A stretch of 64,000 nt of DNA from Gracilibacillus sp. YIM 98692 (GCF_010993965.1 NZ_WIXM01000002.1:310001-374000); one strand, 5' to 3'. Counted from the stretch's first letter, positions 53,384-63,169 are shown. The notes: generated from the sequence alone by a model not told the origin. Numbers and translations are program-made.

Positions 53384-55426
53384 ATGGAAAACAACGAATA
53401 CCTTGATGTATTTCTTGATGAGAGTAATGAGCATATACAAACTTTAAATGATCAGCTTCTGGTATTAGAAAAAGAGCCAAAGGATTTACAACCAGTTGAT
53501 GAAATTTTTCGTTCAGCACATACGCTTAAAGGGATGGCGGCAACGATGGGGTTCCAAGACTTAGCAAACCTTACTCATCAAATGGAAAATGTTTTAGATG
53601 CAGTAAAAAATGAGCAAATTTCGATAAATTCGACAATAATTGACACGGTGTTTCAAGCAGTTGATCAATTAGATGAAATGGTCATGGATATTTCAGATGG
53701 TGGTGAAGGAACGGCAGATGTTAGCCACTTAGTTGAACAGCTTCGAGCTATTGAACAAAATCAGGAATTAGATGAAGAAAAGTCTAATAAAGAAGAAAAA
53801 ACAAAAACAGATTCGCAGTCGAGCTCTATATTTCAAGAAGTAGATTCTTATGAGAAAACAGTATTAAAACAATCGGAAGAAAGCGGATATTCCAATTATG
53901 AAGTGCAAGTAACATTACAAGAAAATTGTTTATTAAAAGCAGCTCGTGTGTATATGATTTTCGAAGTTTTAGAACAAGTAGGAGAAGTGATAAAATCTGA
54001 ACCTCCTGTTCAAGATTTAGAGGAAGAGAATTTTGAATTTCATTTCCAGGTATTATTGGTAACGAAAGAAAGCGCAGAGGAAGTAAAACAACGTATTTTT
54101 AAAGTATCAGAAGTGGAAAGTGTACAAGTGACTCCTTTCAATTTAGGTGATGACCAATCTAATACGGCTTCTGATGATGCAGCGATTCAAGCGGAATCGA
54201 AAGATGACAAGGAAAGAGAACCAAAAAAGAAAGACAAGCAGAACAATAATAAGCCCTCGTCGAAAAAAGGTACAGCTAATAAAACGATTCGTGTGAATAT
54301 TGATAAATTAGATGGCTTGATGAATCTGTTTGAGGAAATGGTTATTGATCGAGGGCGTTTGGAGCAAATTTCAGCTGACTTGAAGAATCCTGAGCTGCAA
54401 GATACAGTCGAGAGAATGTCTAGAATTTCTGGTGATTTACAGGATATTATCTTAAATATGCGTATGGTGTCTGTAGAGCAAGTATTTAATCGTTTCCCGC
54501 GTATGGTTCGTCAGTTATCAAAAGACTTAGGGAAACAGATTAATTTAGAAATCATTGGTGCAGAAACAGAACTCGACCGTACTGTAATTGATGAAATTGG
54601 AGATCCTTTAGTTCATCTAATTCGAAATGCCTTAGATCATGGAATTGAATCACCACAAGTTAGAAAAGAAAAAGGAAAATCAGAAGAAGGACATCTATTA
54701 CTGAAAGCATATCATAGTGGAAATCATGTTTTTATTGAGATTTCAGATGACGGTGCAGGCATTAATCGCGACAAAGTCATTTCAAAAGCGGTTGCTAACC
54801 AAGTGATAACTGAAGAGGAAGCAAACCATCTAACTGATAAGCAAGTATATCAATTGATTATGTCCAGTGGCTTCTCGACAGCAGATCAGATTTCCGATGT
54901 ATCCGGCAGGGGAGTTGGAATGGATGTAGTTAAAAATACAATCGAGTCACTTGGCGGAACCATCACTATTGAATCAGAAGAGGGGCAAGGGTCTCTGTTC
55001 TCTATTCAACTGCCTTTAACACTGTCGATCATTTCTGCGTTGCTAGTAGAGGTGGAAAATGAAAAATACGCGATCCCGCTATCGTCTATTATAGAAACAG
55101 CGGTGATTAAAAAATCAGATATTTTGAATGCACATGATCAGCAAGTTATTGATTTTCGAGGGAAGGTTGTTCCGCTTCTCTCATTGAAAAAAGTGCTTGA
55201 TGTACCGGTGAACGAGGAAAAGGACGAAGAATTTTATTCGGTTGTCATTATTCGTAAAGGGGATAAAATGGCGGGTGTTATCGTTGATACTTTTATTGGA
55301 CAACAGGAAGTCGTTCTTAAATCGCTTGGTGATTATTTAGGAGGAGTATTTGCTATCTCAGGTGCAACTATTTTAGGAGATGGGCAAGTAGCACTCATTG
55401 TAGATACAAATGCATTGATAAGCTAG
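53384..55426 (+). CDS. cheA: chemotaxis histidine kinase CheA
   Basis: A 680-residue kinase. P1 holds phosphorylated His46 in FRSAHTLKGMAATMG. A P2 CheY/CheB-binding domain (about 165-260) is flanked by long acidic linkers, then come the P3 dimerisation helices (about 300-360), the P4 kinase domain with N box HLIRNALDHGIES, DDGAGINRDK and SGRGVGMDVV, and the CheW-like P5 domain (about 545-680). AGAGGTGAG precedes ATG 53384. cheW follows after ten bases. Confidence 0.97.
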   Translation: MENNEYLDVFLDESNEHIQTLNDQLLVLEKEPKDLQPVDEIFRSAHTLKGMAATMGFQDLANLTHQMENVLDAVKNEQISINSTIIDTVFQAVDQLDEMVMDISDGGEGTADVSHLVEQLRAIEQNQELDEEKSNKEEKTKTDSQSSSIFQEVDSYEKTVLKQSEESGYSNYEVQVTLQENCLLKAARVYMIFEVLEQVGEVIKSEPPVQDLEEENFEFHFQVLLVTKESAEEVKQRIFKVSEVESVQVTPFNLGDDQSNTASDDAAIQAESKDDKEREPKKKDKQNNNKPSSKKGTANKTIRVNIDKLDGLMNLFEEMVIDRGRLEQISADLKNPELQDTVERMSRISGDLQDIILNMRMVSVEQVFNRFPRMVRQLSKDLGKQINLEIIGAETELDRTVIDEIGDPLVHLIRNALDHGIESPQVRKEKGKSEEGHLLLKAYHSGNHVFIEISDDGAGINRDKVISKAVANQVITEEEANHLTDKQVYQLIMSSGFSTADQISDVSGRGVGMDVVKNTIESLGGTITIESEEGQGSLFSIQLPLTLSIISALLVEVENEKYAIPLSSIIETAVIKKSDILNAHDQQVIDFRGKVVPLLSLKKVLDVPVNEEKDEEFYSVVIIRKGDKMAGVIVDTFIGQQEVVLKSLGDYLGGVFAISGATILGDGQVALIVDTNALIS

Positions 55427-55436
55427 GAGGGATAGA

Positions 55437-55901
55437 ATGAACCAAAAATCTATTGTGTTTCTATTAGATGAAAAAGAATATGCGGTACCGGTAGAATATG
55501 TGATTGCTATTGAACGGATGCAGCAGATAACTAGAGTACCTAAAACACCCCAATATGTACAGGGAGTCATTAATTTAAGAGGTGTTGTAACACCTATTAT
55601 AGATTTAAGAGAAAGGTTTGGTCTAATAAAAGGTGAAGAGACAGATAGCACAAGGATGATCATCATTCAGTATGATAAATTTAATGTTGGATTTATTGTA
55701 GATGCTGCTTATGATGTCATGGATATTCCGAATGATGCAATCGAGCCTGCTCCTAAGGTGATTGGTACAGAAGAAATAGATTATATCAATGGTGTAGCTA
55801 AGGTAGATCAGCGATTGATTATGCTTCTGCAATTAAATAAAGTGTTATCCGATTCATCTGCTAAAAATTCAGCCGAAACGGAAGGACTTACACAAGGATG
55901 A
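55437..55901 (+). CDS. cheW: chemotaxis coupling protein CheW
   Basis: A 154-residue beta-barrel adaptor linking CheA to receptors. It shows EYAVPVEYVIAIERMQQITRVPKTPQYVQGVINLRGVVTPIIDLRERF, the family core (in part). GGAGGGATAGA precedes the ATG. A short polar tail follows the domain. The stop overlaps the cheC start. Confidence 0.97.
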   Translation: MNQKSIVFLLDEKEYAVPVEYVIAIERMQQITRVPKTPQYVQGVINLRGVVTPIIDLRERFGLIKGEETDSTRMIIIQYDKFNVGFIVDAAYDVMDIPNDAIEPAPKVIGTEEIDYINGVAKVDQRLIMLLQLNKVLSDSSAKNSAETEGLTQG

Positions 55902-56533
55902 AACGGATAGAAGATTTTTCTCTAAGTGATTTTGATGTGTTACAAGAAGTCGGCAATATAGGCGCGTCACATGCTGCAACCGCTTTGTCACAATTAATAG
56001 ATAGAAAAATAAATATGAGTGTCCCTTCTGTGAATTGTGTCGATTTTAATGAATTAATGGAAATAGTCGGCGGTCATGAAAAAAACATTGTGTCTATTTC
56101 TCTCCAAGTGGAGGGTGATGTTCCTGGGAGCATGTTTTTTGTGTTAACTCCAGAAGAAGCAGTCGTATTAGCTCAACAAGTTACAGGTGATTCTTCTATT
56201 GGGGTGTACCATTTACAAGATCATCCATTAACTCAATCAGCTTTATCAGAAGTTGGTAATATTTTGTCAGGGTCCTATCTTTCTACGTTATCAGATTTCA
56301 CAAAATTACAAATGCAACCGACAGTTCCTCAACTATCAATTGATATGGCTGCTGCCATTCTAATGCAAGGAATTTTAGAAATCTCTGAAGAAAGTGATTT
56401 TGCATTAGTAATTGACACGATTATAAGAGAGGAAGGAAACTGGAACGAATCCGTAACAGGTCAATTTTTCTTCATTCCTGACCCAGACTCTTTCTCAAAA
56501 ATCTTTCATGCTTTAGGAGTAGCAGGATCATGA
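55898..56533 (+). CDS. cheC: CheY-P phosphatase CheC
   Basis: A 211-residue phosphatase with two active-site helices: DFDVLQEVGNIGASHAATAL near the N-terminus and SALSEVGNILSGSYLSTL near residue 110. Both keep the Glu-x-x-Asn pairs. CheC binds CheD, encoded next with a four-base overlap, forming the adaptation loop seen in B. subtilis. Confidence 0.96.
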   Translation: MKRIEDFSLSDFDVLQEVGNIGASHAATALSQLIDRKINMSVPSVNCVDFNELMEIVGGHEKNIVSISLQVEGDVPGSMFFVLTPEEAVVLAQQVTGDSSIGVYHLQDHPLTQSALSEVGNILSGSYLSTLSDFTKLQMQPTVPQLSIDMAAAILMQGILEISEESDFALVIDTIIREEGNWNESVTGQFFFIPDPDSFSKIFHALGVAGS

Positions 56534-57021
56534 CGTCAACGAAAACGATGATTAAAGTGGGAATAGCTGATGTGAAGGTTGCGCAATCCCTTAGTATATT
56601 GAAAACAGCTGGTTTAGGCTCATGTGTTGGAATTGTATTATATGATGAAGACAAGGAGTTAGCTGGGCTAGCCCATATTATGCTGCCAGATTCTAAAGCA
56701 TCTAAAAATAATAAAAATGTTTTTAAATATGCAGATACAGCAATAGATTGGTTGTTAGAGGAATTGTTATCCAAAGGGAGTCGGAGAGATGCTTTAAAAG
56801 CGAAAATGGCAGGCGGAGCGCATATGTTTTCTTTTAAAAGCAATGAATTGATGAAAATAGGTGAGCGAAATATTAAATCAGTTCATAGTAAATTGTTGGA
56901 TTATCAGATCCCTCTCTTATCAGAGGATGTAGGTGGAAGTAAGGGGCGAACGATTGAATTTGATATCGAAACTTCCATGTTACATATAAAAACAATAAAT
57001 GGAGTGGAAAAAGTTATTTAA
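56530..57021 (+). CDS. cheD: chemoreceptor glutamine deamidase CheD
   Basis: A 163-residue deamidase. The catalytic Cys lies in LGSCVGIVLYD and the His in LAHIMLPDS; MAGGAHMFSF completes the fold. It activates receptors and is sequestered by CheC. ATG 56530 overlaps the cheC stop (ATGA). About 50 A/T-rich bases separate it from sigD. Confidence 0.96.
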   Translation: MTSTKTMIKVGIADVKVAQSLSILKTAGLGSCVGIVLYDEDKELAGLAHIMLPDSKASKNNKNVFKYADTAIDWLLEELLSKGSRRDALKAKMAGGAHMFSFKSNELMKIGERNIKSVHSKLLDYQIPLLSEDVGGSKGRTIEFDIETSMLHIKTINGVEKVI

Positions 57022-57072
57022 CTTCACTATTACTTTTTTTATACAACAAAGGATAAAACGGAAGGTGGTTCG

Positions 57073-57837
57073 ATGGCAAAAGAACAATCAGAAGAACTGT
57101 TATTATGGGAAAATTGGCGTGACCAGCGAAATGATGAAAATACGAATAAACTTGTAGACCATTACATGTATCTTGTTCAATATCATGTTCAGCGAATTGC
57201 ATCGAATCTTCCTAGAAGTGTTCAAACAGAAGATATTAAAAGCCTAGCTCTTTTTGGTCTATATGATGCTATCTTAAAGTTTGATTTTAAGCGAGATTTA
57301 AAGTTTGATACTTATGCTTCTTTTCGTATTAAAGGGGCCATTATAGACGGGCTTAGAAAAGAGGATTGGCTGCCACGTTCACAGCGAGAAAAAGTAAAGA
57401 AAGTTGAACAAGTCACAGAACAGCTAGAGCAACACCTGCAACGTGAAGTGACAGTTGAGGAAATTGCCCAAAAAACTCAATTGTCTAAAGGTGAAGTGGA
57501 AGAAGTAATGAAAAATAACTTTTTTTCCAATCTGTTGTCAATAGAAGACAAAGGTCATTCCCAGGCAGGGGAAATGAATGAAGGTATAGGTTACTTAATA
57601 CCAGATGAATCAGAAATTACTCCAGAAGAAAATGTTGTGAAACAAGAAGAATTTCAAGAGCTGGCTAAATATATCCAACAGTTAAAAGAGAAAGAGCAAC
57701 TTGTTATTAGCTTATTTTATGAAAAGGAATTAACATTTACGGAAATTGGAAATGTTTTAAATTTAACCACTTCAAGAATTTCACAGATTCATAAGCAAGC
57801 CATATATAAAGTTAGTCGCATGTATCAGAAAAAATAA
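57073..57837 (+). CDS. sigD: RNA polymerase sigma factor SigD
   Basis: A 254-residue flagellar/motility sigma factor. Region 2 (about 20-100) contains FDFKRDLKFDTYASFRIKGAIIDGLR and DWLPRSQR; region 3 follows; the region 4 helix-turn-helix is FTEIGNVLNLTTSRISQIHKQAI. It drives flagellin, stator and autolysin genes. GGAAGGTGGTTCG precedes the ATG. Its late position in the operon fits the known dependence of motility on how far transcription reaches. Confidence 0.97.
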   Translation: MAKEQSEELLLWENWRDQRNDENTNKLVDHYMYLVQYHVQRIASNLPRSVQTEDIKSLALFGLYDAILKFDFKRDLKFDTYASFRIKGAIIDGLRKEDWLPRSQREKVKKVEQVTEQLEQHLQREVTVEEIAQKTQLSKGEVEEVMKNNFFSNLLSIEDKGHSQAGEMNEGIGYLIPDESEITPEENVVKQEEFQELAKYIQQLKEKEQLVISLFYEKELTFTEIGNVLNLTTSRISQIHKQAIYKVSRMYQKK

Positions 57838-57856
57838 AGATAAGTGAGGCTAGACC

Positions 57857-59224
57857 ATGGATGCTATCAAACAAATATTAAGTATGGATATCTCTGATGA
57901 TTGCTTGCAGGCGTTCATTCGTTTAAAAGATCTAGATCAATTGGCAGCTATAAAGGAAGATGATATTAAATCATTGATCGATAGCTTTAATATTAGCTAT
58001 GGAATCAAGCAGTGGAAAACAATGGATTGGAAGGCTGCATTAGAAAAAGATCAATCTTTTTTAGTAGCGGAAGGGAAGCCACCTGTACACGGAGATGATG
58101 GTAAGTTTATTTTACAGGTTTCTGTAGAATCTTCCATTGAAGAAGAAAAAAAAAGAAATTTTCGTGATGTGATGCAAATCCCTTCTGTCGAAGAAGGTGA
58201 TGCTTTAGGACAAATAATAGCTCCAACTAATGGACATGCTGGTATCGATATTTTTCAACAGCCAATCAAACCAATAAGGGGAAAAGAAGTTCGAATGAAA
58301 TCTGGGGAAAATGTTCAATTTGATCATGAAGATCAAATCTTTTATGCTTCCTGTTCAGGACAGCTTTCAATAAATAGAGAGATTATAAATGTCTTTCCAT
58401 TATTTGAAGTAAATGGTGATGTTACATTAAAAACTGGAAATCTTGATTTTATTGGTTCGATTGTCATTAAAGGGAATGTTCCTACTGGTTATCAAGTTAC
58501 CGCTAAAGGTGATATTACAGTTTATGGACTTGTCGAGGCTGCTCATATACAAGCTGGAGGAAGTATATTAATCAAAGAAGGTATTGCTGGAATGGATGAA
58601 GCCATTTTAAAAGCCGGCGCAAACGTAGAATCTACTTACATTAATCAAGCAGAGGTCCAAGCAGGACAAGATATAAAAGTGAGCAAATCAATTATGCATA
58701 GTAATTGTGTTGCGCAAGAAAACATTTTATGCCAAACTGGCAGTGTCATAGGTGGGACGATATCAGCTGGGCACTTAATCGAACTAGGCGATGTGGGAAA
58801 TAGAGCGAACACCAAAACAGAACTAGCATTTGGAGTTAATAAAAAACTTAGTGAAAAGGTGGATTCCTTAGAACAAGAGCGTAAACAGCTTATAGAAAAT
58901 GAACAAAAATTAAAAAAATTAGCGGAACAACTGTCATTGCAAAAGGATATAAACGGAGAATTGCCGCCAAAACAGCGCATCATGCTGTTAAAGCAAAGAA
59001 ATATGTATAATAAGACAGTAGAACGATTAAAAATGATTGATGAAGCACTTCAACAATTACATGTTACCATTGGTCATTTATCTGGAATGAGTCTCCGTGT
59101 ATCTGGAAAAGCATATGAAAATGTAGAGTTAATTTTCGGTAAGTATAAACGATTACTTACCCGAGAGTATCGATCTTTTCAAGCATATTTAGATGATAAG
59201 GAAATTGTCATTCATTCCATTTAA
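57857..59224 (+). CDS. DUF342 / FapA family protein
   Basis: A 455-residue member of the DUF342 (flagellar assembly protein A-like) family. An N-terminal ~80-residue domain precedes the conserved region with VEEGDALGQIIAPTNGHAGIDIFQ and a right-handed parallel beta-helix (about 180-310: GDVTLKTGNLDFIGSIVIKGNV, GGSILIKEGIAG). A coiled coil lies at about 330-375. No signal peptide is seen. The location between sigD and the swrB-like gene ties it to motility, but B. subtilis lacks a gene here and its role is unknown. Confidence 0.88.
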   Translation: MDAIKQILSMDISDDCLQAFIRLKDLDQLAAIKEDDIKSLIDSFNISYGIKQWKTMDWKAALEKDQSFLVAEGKPPVHGDDGKFILQVSVESSIEEEKKRNFRDVMQIPSVEEGDALGQIIAPTNGHAGIDIFQQPIKPIRGKEVRMKSGENVQFDHEDQIFYASCSGQLSINREIINVFPLFEVNGDVTLKTGNLDFIGSIVIKGNVPTGYQVTAKGDITVYGLVEAAHIQAGGSILIKEGIAGMDEAILKAGANVESTYINQAEVQAGQDIKVSKSIMHSNCVAQENILCQTGSVIGGTISAGHLIELGDVGNRANTKTELAFGVNKKLSEKVDSLEQERKQLIENEQKLKKLAEQLSLQKDINGELPPKQRIMLLKQRNMYNKTVERLKMIDEALQQLHVTIGHLSGMSLRVSGKAYENVELIFGKYKRLLTREYRSFQAYLDDKEIVIHSI

Positions 59225-59256
59225 ACGTAAAAAATGAAGAGTAAGAAGGTTATGAA

Positions 59257-59751
59257 ATGGTTTATCTATTATTGTTATTAAGTTTTTTGATTCATATTAT
59301 TACTTTTATTATCATTCGCCAATGGAAGGTGAAGCAAAATGAATGGATGGATTTAGAGAGAAAAGTAAAAAAAGAAGTAAAGAGCTTAGAAGATACTCTA
59401 TCCTTATACTTAGTAGAAATAAAGGAAGAAAATCAAACTTTTGTCGAAGAGTTAAAAAAGATACCGTATGATCAACATGATGTTCCTGAAACTATCGACG
59501 AGAATGGTCATGAGATTCGAAAAAGGAACAAGAATCCTAATAAAGAAGATCATTCATTACATCATAACAAGGAAGAATATTACCCTCCAGCGCCTTCTGT
59601 GACAGATGAGATGGTGGAGCCCTCGAAACAAGCGCGCATTCTGCATTTGTTTCAAGAAGGCTATCAGGTGTCTGATATTGCGAAAAAATTAGATACTGGA
59701 AAAACAGAAATTGAGTTAATCTTAAAATTTCACAAAAAAAATGATAAATAG
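59257..59751 (+). CDS. swrB: SwrB-like (YlxL) membrane protein
   Basis: A 164-residue protein. One N-terminal membrane helix (residues 2-21, VYLLLLLSFLIHIITFIII) is followed by a charged coiled coil and a C-terminal helix-turn-helix-like segment (RILHLFQEGYQVSDIAKKLDTGKTEIELIL). This layout and the place at the end of fla/che match SwrB, which promotes basal-body maturation in B. subtilis. Sequence conservation in this family is weak, so the name rests partly on context. No terminator is visible after it. Confidence 0.75.
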   Translation: MVYLLLLLSFLIHIITFIIIRQWKVKQNEWMDLERKVKKEVKSLEDTLSLYLVEIKEENQTFVEELKKIPYDQHDVPETIDENGHEIRKRNKNPNKEDHSLHHNKEEYYPPAPSVTDEMVEPSKQARILHLFQEGYQVSDIAKKLDTGKTEIELILKFHKKNDK

Positions 59752-59752
59752 C

Positions 59753-59781
59753 TTGATTGCAATGAAGCGATGTGATATATT
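59753..59781 (+). promoter_or_regulatory. sigma-A promoter of rpsB, extended -10
   Basis: TTGATT (59753-59758) and TATATT (59776-59781) with a 17-base spacer; TGA immediately before the -10 gives an extended -10 (TGnTATATT). It starts right after the last fla/che gene. Confidence 0.75.
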
Positions 59782-59805
59782 TATCCATGGTGTTAACTAC
59801 ACACG

Positions 59806-59858
59806 TTTGCAGAAGGTATAAGTGGTGCTGTTTCAGTCCTTATACTTGATGATGCAAA
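59806..59858 (+). ncRNA. structured rpsB leader (candidate S2 autoregulatory RNA)
   Basis: A nested two-stem structure: outer TTTGCA (59806-59811) with TGCAAA (59853-59858), inner GTATAAG (59816-59822) with CTTATAC (59839-59845), loop TGGTGCTGTTTCAGTC. It lies in the 5' UTR, 38 bases before the rpsB ATG and without a T-run, so it is not a terminator. Autoregulation by S2 is my inference from position. Confidence 0.5.
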
Positions 59859-59895
59859 TGGAGGATAAAAAACCAATTTAGGAGGAAGAATAATA

Positions 59896-60648
59896 ATGGC
59901 AGTTATTTCAATGAAACAACTACTAGAAGCTGGTGTACATTTTGGACACCAAACACGCCGTTGGAATCCAAAGATGAAAAAATACATCTTTACAGAGCGT
60001 AACGGCATTTACATTATTGACTTGCAGAAAACAGTGAAAAAAGTGGAAGAAGCATTTAATTTTGTAAAAGAAATTGCTGAAAATGATGGAACTGTTTTAT
60101 TTGTAGGTACGAAGAAACAAGCACAAGAATCTGTTCGCGATGAAGCGGTTCGTTCAGGTATGTTCTATGTAAACCAACGTTGGTTAGGTGGAACATTAAC
60201 AAACTTTGAAACTATCCGTAAACGTATTAATCGTTTGAAAGATATTGAAAAAATGGAAGAAGATGGAACTTTCGAAGTACTACCTAAAAAAGAAGTAGTA
60301 GGTCTTATCAAAGAAAAAGAGAGACTTGTTAAATTCTTAGGTGGTATTAAAGAAATGAATAAGCTACCTGATGCATTATTCATTATTGATCCGCGCAAAG
60401 AGCGTATTGCAGTTGCAGAAGCACATAAATTAAATATCCCAATCGTAGGTATTGTGGATACAAACTGTGATCCAGATGAGATTGATTATGTGATCCCTGC
60501 AAACGATGATGCAATTCGTGCTGTAAAGCTTCTTACTGGTAAAATGGCTGATGCTATTTTAGAAGCAAAGCAAGGTGAAGTGACTGAAGAAGCAGCAGAA
60601 GAGCAAGCAAATGAAGTTGAAGAAGCTCAAGAAGCAGTAGAAGAGTAA
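59896..60648 (+). CDS. rpsB: 30S ribosomal protein S2
   Basis: A 250-residue S2 with [27 protein letters not shown], the conserved [10 protein letters not shown] and [16 protein letters not shown], and [22 protein letters not shown]. The C-terminal ~25 residues are an acidic Glu/Ala tail. TTAGGAGGAAGA precedes the ATG. It is followed by a terminator-like hairpin before tsf. Confidence 0.98.
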   Translation: MAVISMKQLLEAGVHFGHQTRRWNPKMKKYIFTERNGIYIIDLQKTVKKVEEAFNFVKEIAENDGTVLFVGTKKQAQESVRDEAVRSGMFYVNQRWLGGTLTNFETIRKRINRLKDIEKMEEDGTFEVLPKKEVVGLIKEKERLVKFLGGIKEMNKLPDALFIIDPRKERIAVAEAHKLNIPIVGIVDTNCDPDEIDYVIPANDDAIRAVKLLTGKMADAILEAKQGEVTEEAAEEQANEVEEAQEAVEE

Positions 60649-60658
60649 CAAAGGTTTG

Positions 60659-60693
60659 GGTGATAAGAGGGGGACCTTTTATCACCTTTTTTT
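60659..60693 (+). terminator. hairpin terminator/attenuator between rpsB and tsf
   Basis: GGTGATAAGAGG pairs with CCTTTTATCACC (one internal mismatch) around a short GGGA loop, followed by seven Ts. tsf has no obvious promoter of its own in the remaining ~35 bases, so partial read-through is expected, lowering tsf relative to rpsB. Confidence 0.8.
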
Positions 60694-60728
60694 AAGCAAT
60701 ATATGTAATATTAAAGGAGGAAATAATG

Positions 60729-61616
60729 ATGGCAATTTCTGCAAAGCTAGTAAAAGAACTAAGAGAAAAAACTGGTGCTGGAATGATGGATTGTAAAAAA
60801 GCACTTCAAGAAACTGATGGTGATATCGAGAAAGCTGTAGACTTCCTACGTGAAAAAGGTATCTCAAAAGCAGCGAAAAAAGCTGATCGAATTGCAGCAG
60901 AAGGTTCTGCTTATGTAGAGGTAGAAGGAAACAAAGCGGTTTTACTCGAAGTGAACTGTGAAACAGATTTTGTTACCAAAAATGATCAATTCAAAGCATT
61001 GATGAAAGAATTGGCTGACCACTTACTTTCTCAAACTCCAGAAACACTAGAAGAAGCTCTTCAACAACCACTTCATGGGGATGGAGATACGGTAGAACAG
61101 TATATCACTAGCAATATTGCAAAAATCGGTGAAAAACTCTCCCTGCGTCGTTTCCAAATTTTCGAGAAGACAGACAATGATGCATTTGGTGCTTACACTC
61201 ATATGGGTGGAAATATTGGTGTTATCACAGTACTTGAAGGTACTACAGATGAGCAGGTAGCTAAGGACATTGCCATGCATGTAGCAGCAGTTAACCCTCG
61301 TTATCTTTCTCGCGACTCTGTTTCTGCAGAAGATGTAGAAAAAGAGAAAGAAGTATTGAAAACACAAGCATTAAATGAAGGAAAACCAGAACATATCGTG
61401 GAGAAAATGGTAGAAGGTCGTCTTAACAAATTCTTCGAAGAAATTTGTTTATTAGAACAAAGCTTTGTGAAAGATCCAGACCAAAAAGTGAAGCAGATAG
61501 CGAAAAATCATAATGCTACTGTAAAATCCTTTGTTCGTTACGAGGTAGGGGAAGGTATCGAAAAACGTGAAGATAACTTTGCTGAAGAAGTAATGAACCA
61601 AGTGAAGCAAAAATAA
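60729..61616 (+). CDS. tsf: translation elongation factor Ts
   Basis: A 295-residue nucleotide-exchange factor for EF-Tu. The N-terminal UBA-like domain has [26 protein letters not shown]; the core shows [13 protein letters not shown] and [11 protein letters not shown]. Two ATGs stand in tandem (60726 and 60729). I take the second, which gives MAISAKL like other EF-Ts and an eight-base spacing from AAAGGAGG. A terminator follows. Confidence 0.97.
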   Translation: MAISAKLVKELREKTGAGMMDCKKALQETDGDIEKAVDFLREKGISKAAKKADRIAAEGSAYVEVEGNKAVLLEVNCETDFVTKNDQFKALMKELADHLLSQTPETLEEALQQPLHGDGDTVEQYITSNIAKIGEKLSLRRFQIFEKTDNDAFGAYTHMGGNIGVITVLEGTTDEQVAKDIAMHVAAVNPRYLSRDSVSAEDVEKEKEVLKTQALNEGKPEHIVEKMVEGRLNKFFEEICLLEQSFVKDPDQKVKQIAKNHNATVKSFVRYEVGEGIEKREDNFAEEVMNQVKQK

Positions 61617-61628
61617 TAATGTTTGTTA

Positions 61629-61657
61629 GGAAGGGGCACATTGTGTCCCTTTTCTTT
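61629..61657 (+). terminator. rho-independent terminator after tsf
   Basis: AAGGGGCAC and GTGTCCCTT pair around a three-base loop (one mismatch allowed as G-T), then TTCTTT. It lies a few bases after the tsf stop. Confidence 0.8.
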
Positions 61658-61704
61658 GAGAGTAGAATGGAAATATGTTAACTTATAATAAATTTATTTT
61701 CATA

Positions 61705-61734
61705 TAGACATGGAAACGACAATTTTATTATAAT
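61705..61734 (+). promoter_or_regulatory. sigma-A promoter of pyrH-frr
   Basis: TAGACA (61705-61710) with a perfect TATAAT (61729-61734) at 18 bases, about 12 bases before the pyrH ribosome site, so the leader is very short. Confidence 0.7.
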
Positions 61735-61756
61735 ATTTACATAAATGGAGGTTATT

Positions 61757-62482
61757 ATGACTACTGCTAACTACAGAAGAATTGTCTTAAAATTAAGTGG
61801 CGAAGCATTAAGCGGAGAACAAGGTTATGGTCTTGAACCTTCTATTATCCGTTCTGTTGCAAAACAAGTAAAAGATGTCGTAGAATTAGGTGTTGAGGTT
61901 GTGGTTGTTGTTGGCGGCGGCAATATTTGGCGCGGTAAAGTTGGCAGCGAAATGGGCATGGACCGTGCTAATGCTGATTATATGGGTATGCTTGCAACCG
62001 TCATGAACTCATTAGCACTCCAGGATAGTCTAGAGAATGAGGGTATTCCTACTCGCGTTCAAACATCTATTGAGATGAGACAAGTGGCGGAACCGTACAT
62101 ACGACGAAAAGCGATCCGCCATCTTGAGAAAAAGCGAGTGGTGATTTTTGCTGCTGGTACAGGTAACCCTTATTTCTCTACAGACACAACAGCTGCTCTG
62201 AGAGCGGCCGAAGTAGAAGCTGATGTTATTCTTATGGCAAAGAATAATGTCGATGGGGTATATACTTCTGATCCAAAAGTTAATAAAGATGCTCAAAAAT
62301 ATGATTCCCTTTCCTATTTAGAAATTCTAAATGAAGGGCTAGGTGTAATGGATTCCACTGCTTCGTCATTATGTATGGATAATAACATTCCATTGCTTGT
62401 CTTCTCTATTTCAGAGGAAGGAAATATTAAAAAAGCGGTTCTAGGTGAAAACATCGGAACAATTATAAGGGGGAACCAATAA
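61757..62482 (+). CDS. pyrH: uridylate kinase PyrH
   Basis: A 241-residue UMP kinase of the amino-acid-kinase fold, making UDP for RNA and wall precursors. It shows [64 protein letters not shown] and [16 protein letters not shown] 61757 follows TGGAGGTT; a frame from 61745 overlaps that site. Its stop overlaps the frr start (TAATG). Confidence 0.98.
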   Translation: MTTANYRRIVLKLSGEALSGEQGYGLEPSIIRSVAKQVKDVVELGVEVVVVVGGGNIWRGKVGSEMGMDRANADYMGMLATVMNSLALQDSLENEGIPTRVQTSIEMRQVAEPYIRRKAIRHLEKKRVVIFAAGTGNPYFSTDTTAALRAAEVEADVILMAKNNVDGVYTSDPKVNKDAQKYDSLSYLEILNEGLGVMDSTASSLCMDNNIPLLVFSISEEGNIKKAVLGENIGTIIRGNQ

Positions 62483-63039
62483 TGTCAGAACAACTGATTA
62501 AGGAAACAGAAGAAAAAATGAATCAAGCTGCAAAAGCATATTCCAAAAACTTGGCAACTGTTAGAGCAGGAAGAGCTAATCCTGCATTATTAGATAGTGT
62601 GACAGTAGAGTATTATGGTGCACCAACACCATTAAACCAACTTGCTACAATTTCAGTACCTGAAGCACGATTATTAGTCATTACACCATTTGATAAATCT
62701 TCTATTTCTGATATTGAAAAGGGAATCCAAAAAGCAGACCTAGGTTTATCTCCATCAAGCGACGGTAATGTAGTCCGTATCAATATACCTCCATTAACAG
62801 AAGAAAGAAGAAAAGATTTAGTTAAATTAGTTGGAAAATATGCAGAAGAATCAAAGGTTCAAATCCGTAATATTCGTCGAGATGCTAATGACCAATTGAA
62901 AAAGGACGAAAAAAATGGTGATTTGACAGAAGATGAGTTAAAAGGCTTCCAAAATGATGTTCAAGCTGAAACAGATAAGTTTATTGCAAAAATTGATGAA
63001 CTAACGAAGGGAAAAGAACAGGAAATAATGGAAGTATAA
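62482..63039 (+). CDS. frr: ribosome recycling factor
   Basis: A 185-residue tRNA-shaped factor that splits post-termination ribosomes with EF-G. It has [44 protein letters not shown] and the C-terminal [23 protein letters not shown], both given only in part in relatives. GGGGGAACC precedes the ATG within pyrH. A terminator follows. Confidence 0.98.
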   Translation: MSEQLIKETEEKMNQAAKAYSKNLATVRAGRANPALLDSVTVEYYGAPTPLNQLATISVPEARLLVITPFDKSSISDIEKGIQKADLGLSPSSDGNVVRINIPPLTEERRKDLVKLVGKYAEESKVQIRNIRRDANDQLKKDEKNGDLTEDELKGFQNDVQAETDKFIAKIDELTKGKEQEIMEV

Positions 63040-63074
63040 GCAAAAAAAAGGTAGAATAAAATGTAAGTATGATA

Positions 63075-63098
63075 GCCCTCTTGAATAAGAGGGTTTTT
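63075..63098 (+). terminator. rho-independent terminator after frr
   Basis: CCCTCTT and AAGAGGG form a perfect 7-bp stem around GAAT, followed by TTTTTGC. A -10-like TATAAT at 63129-63134 for uppS lies beyond, but its -35 is unclear. Confidence 0.85.
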
Positions 63099-63169
63099 GC
63101 ACTTTTATATCGAAGGTAATGATATACTTATAATGATACATAGGTGAAATGATTGATGGAGGATATTAT

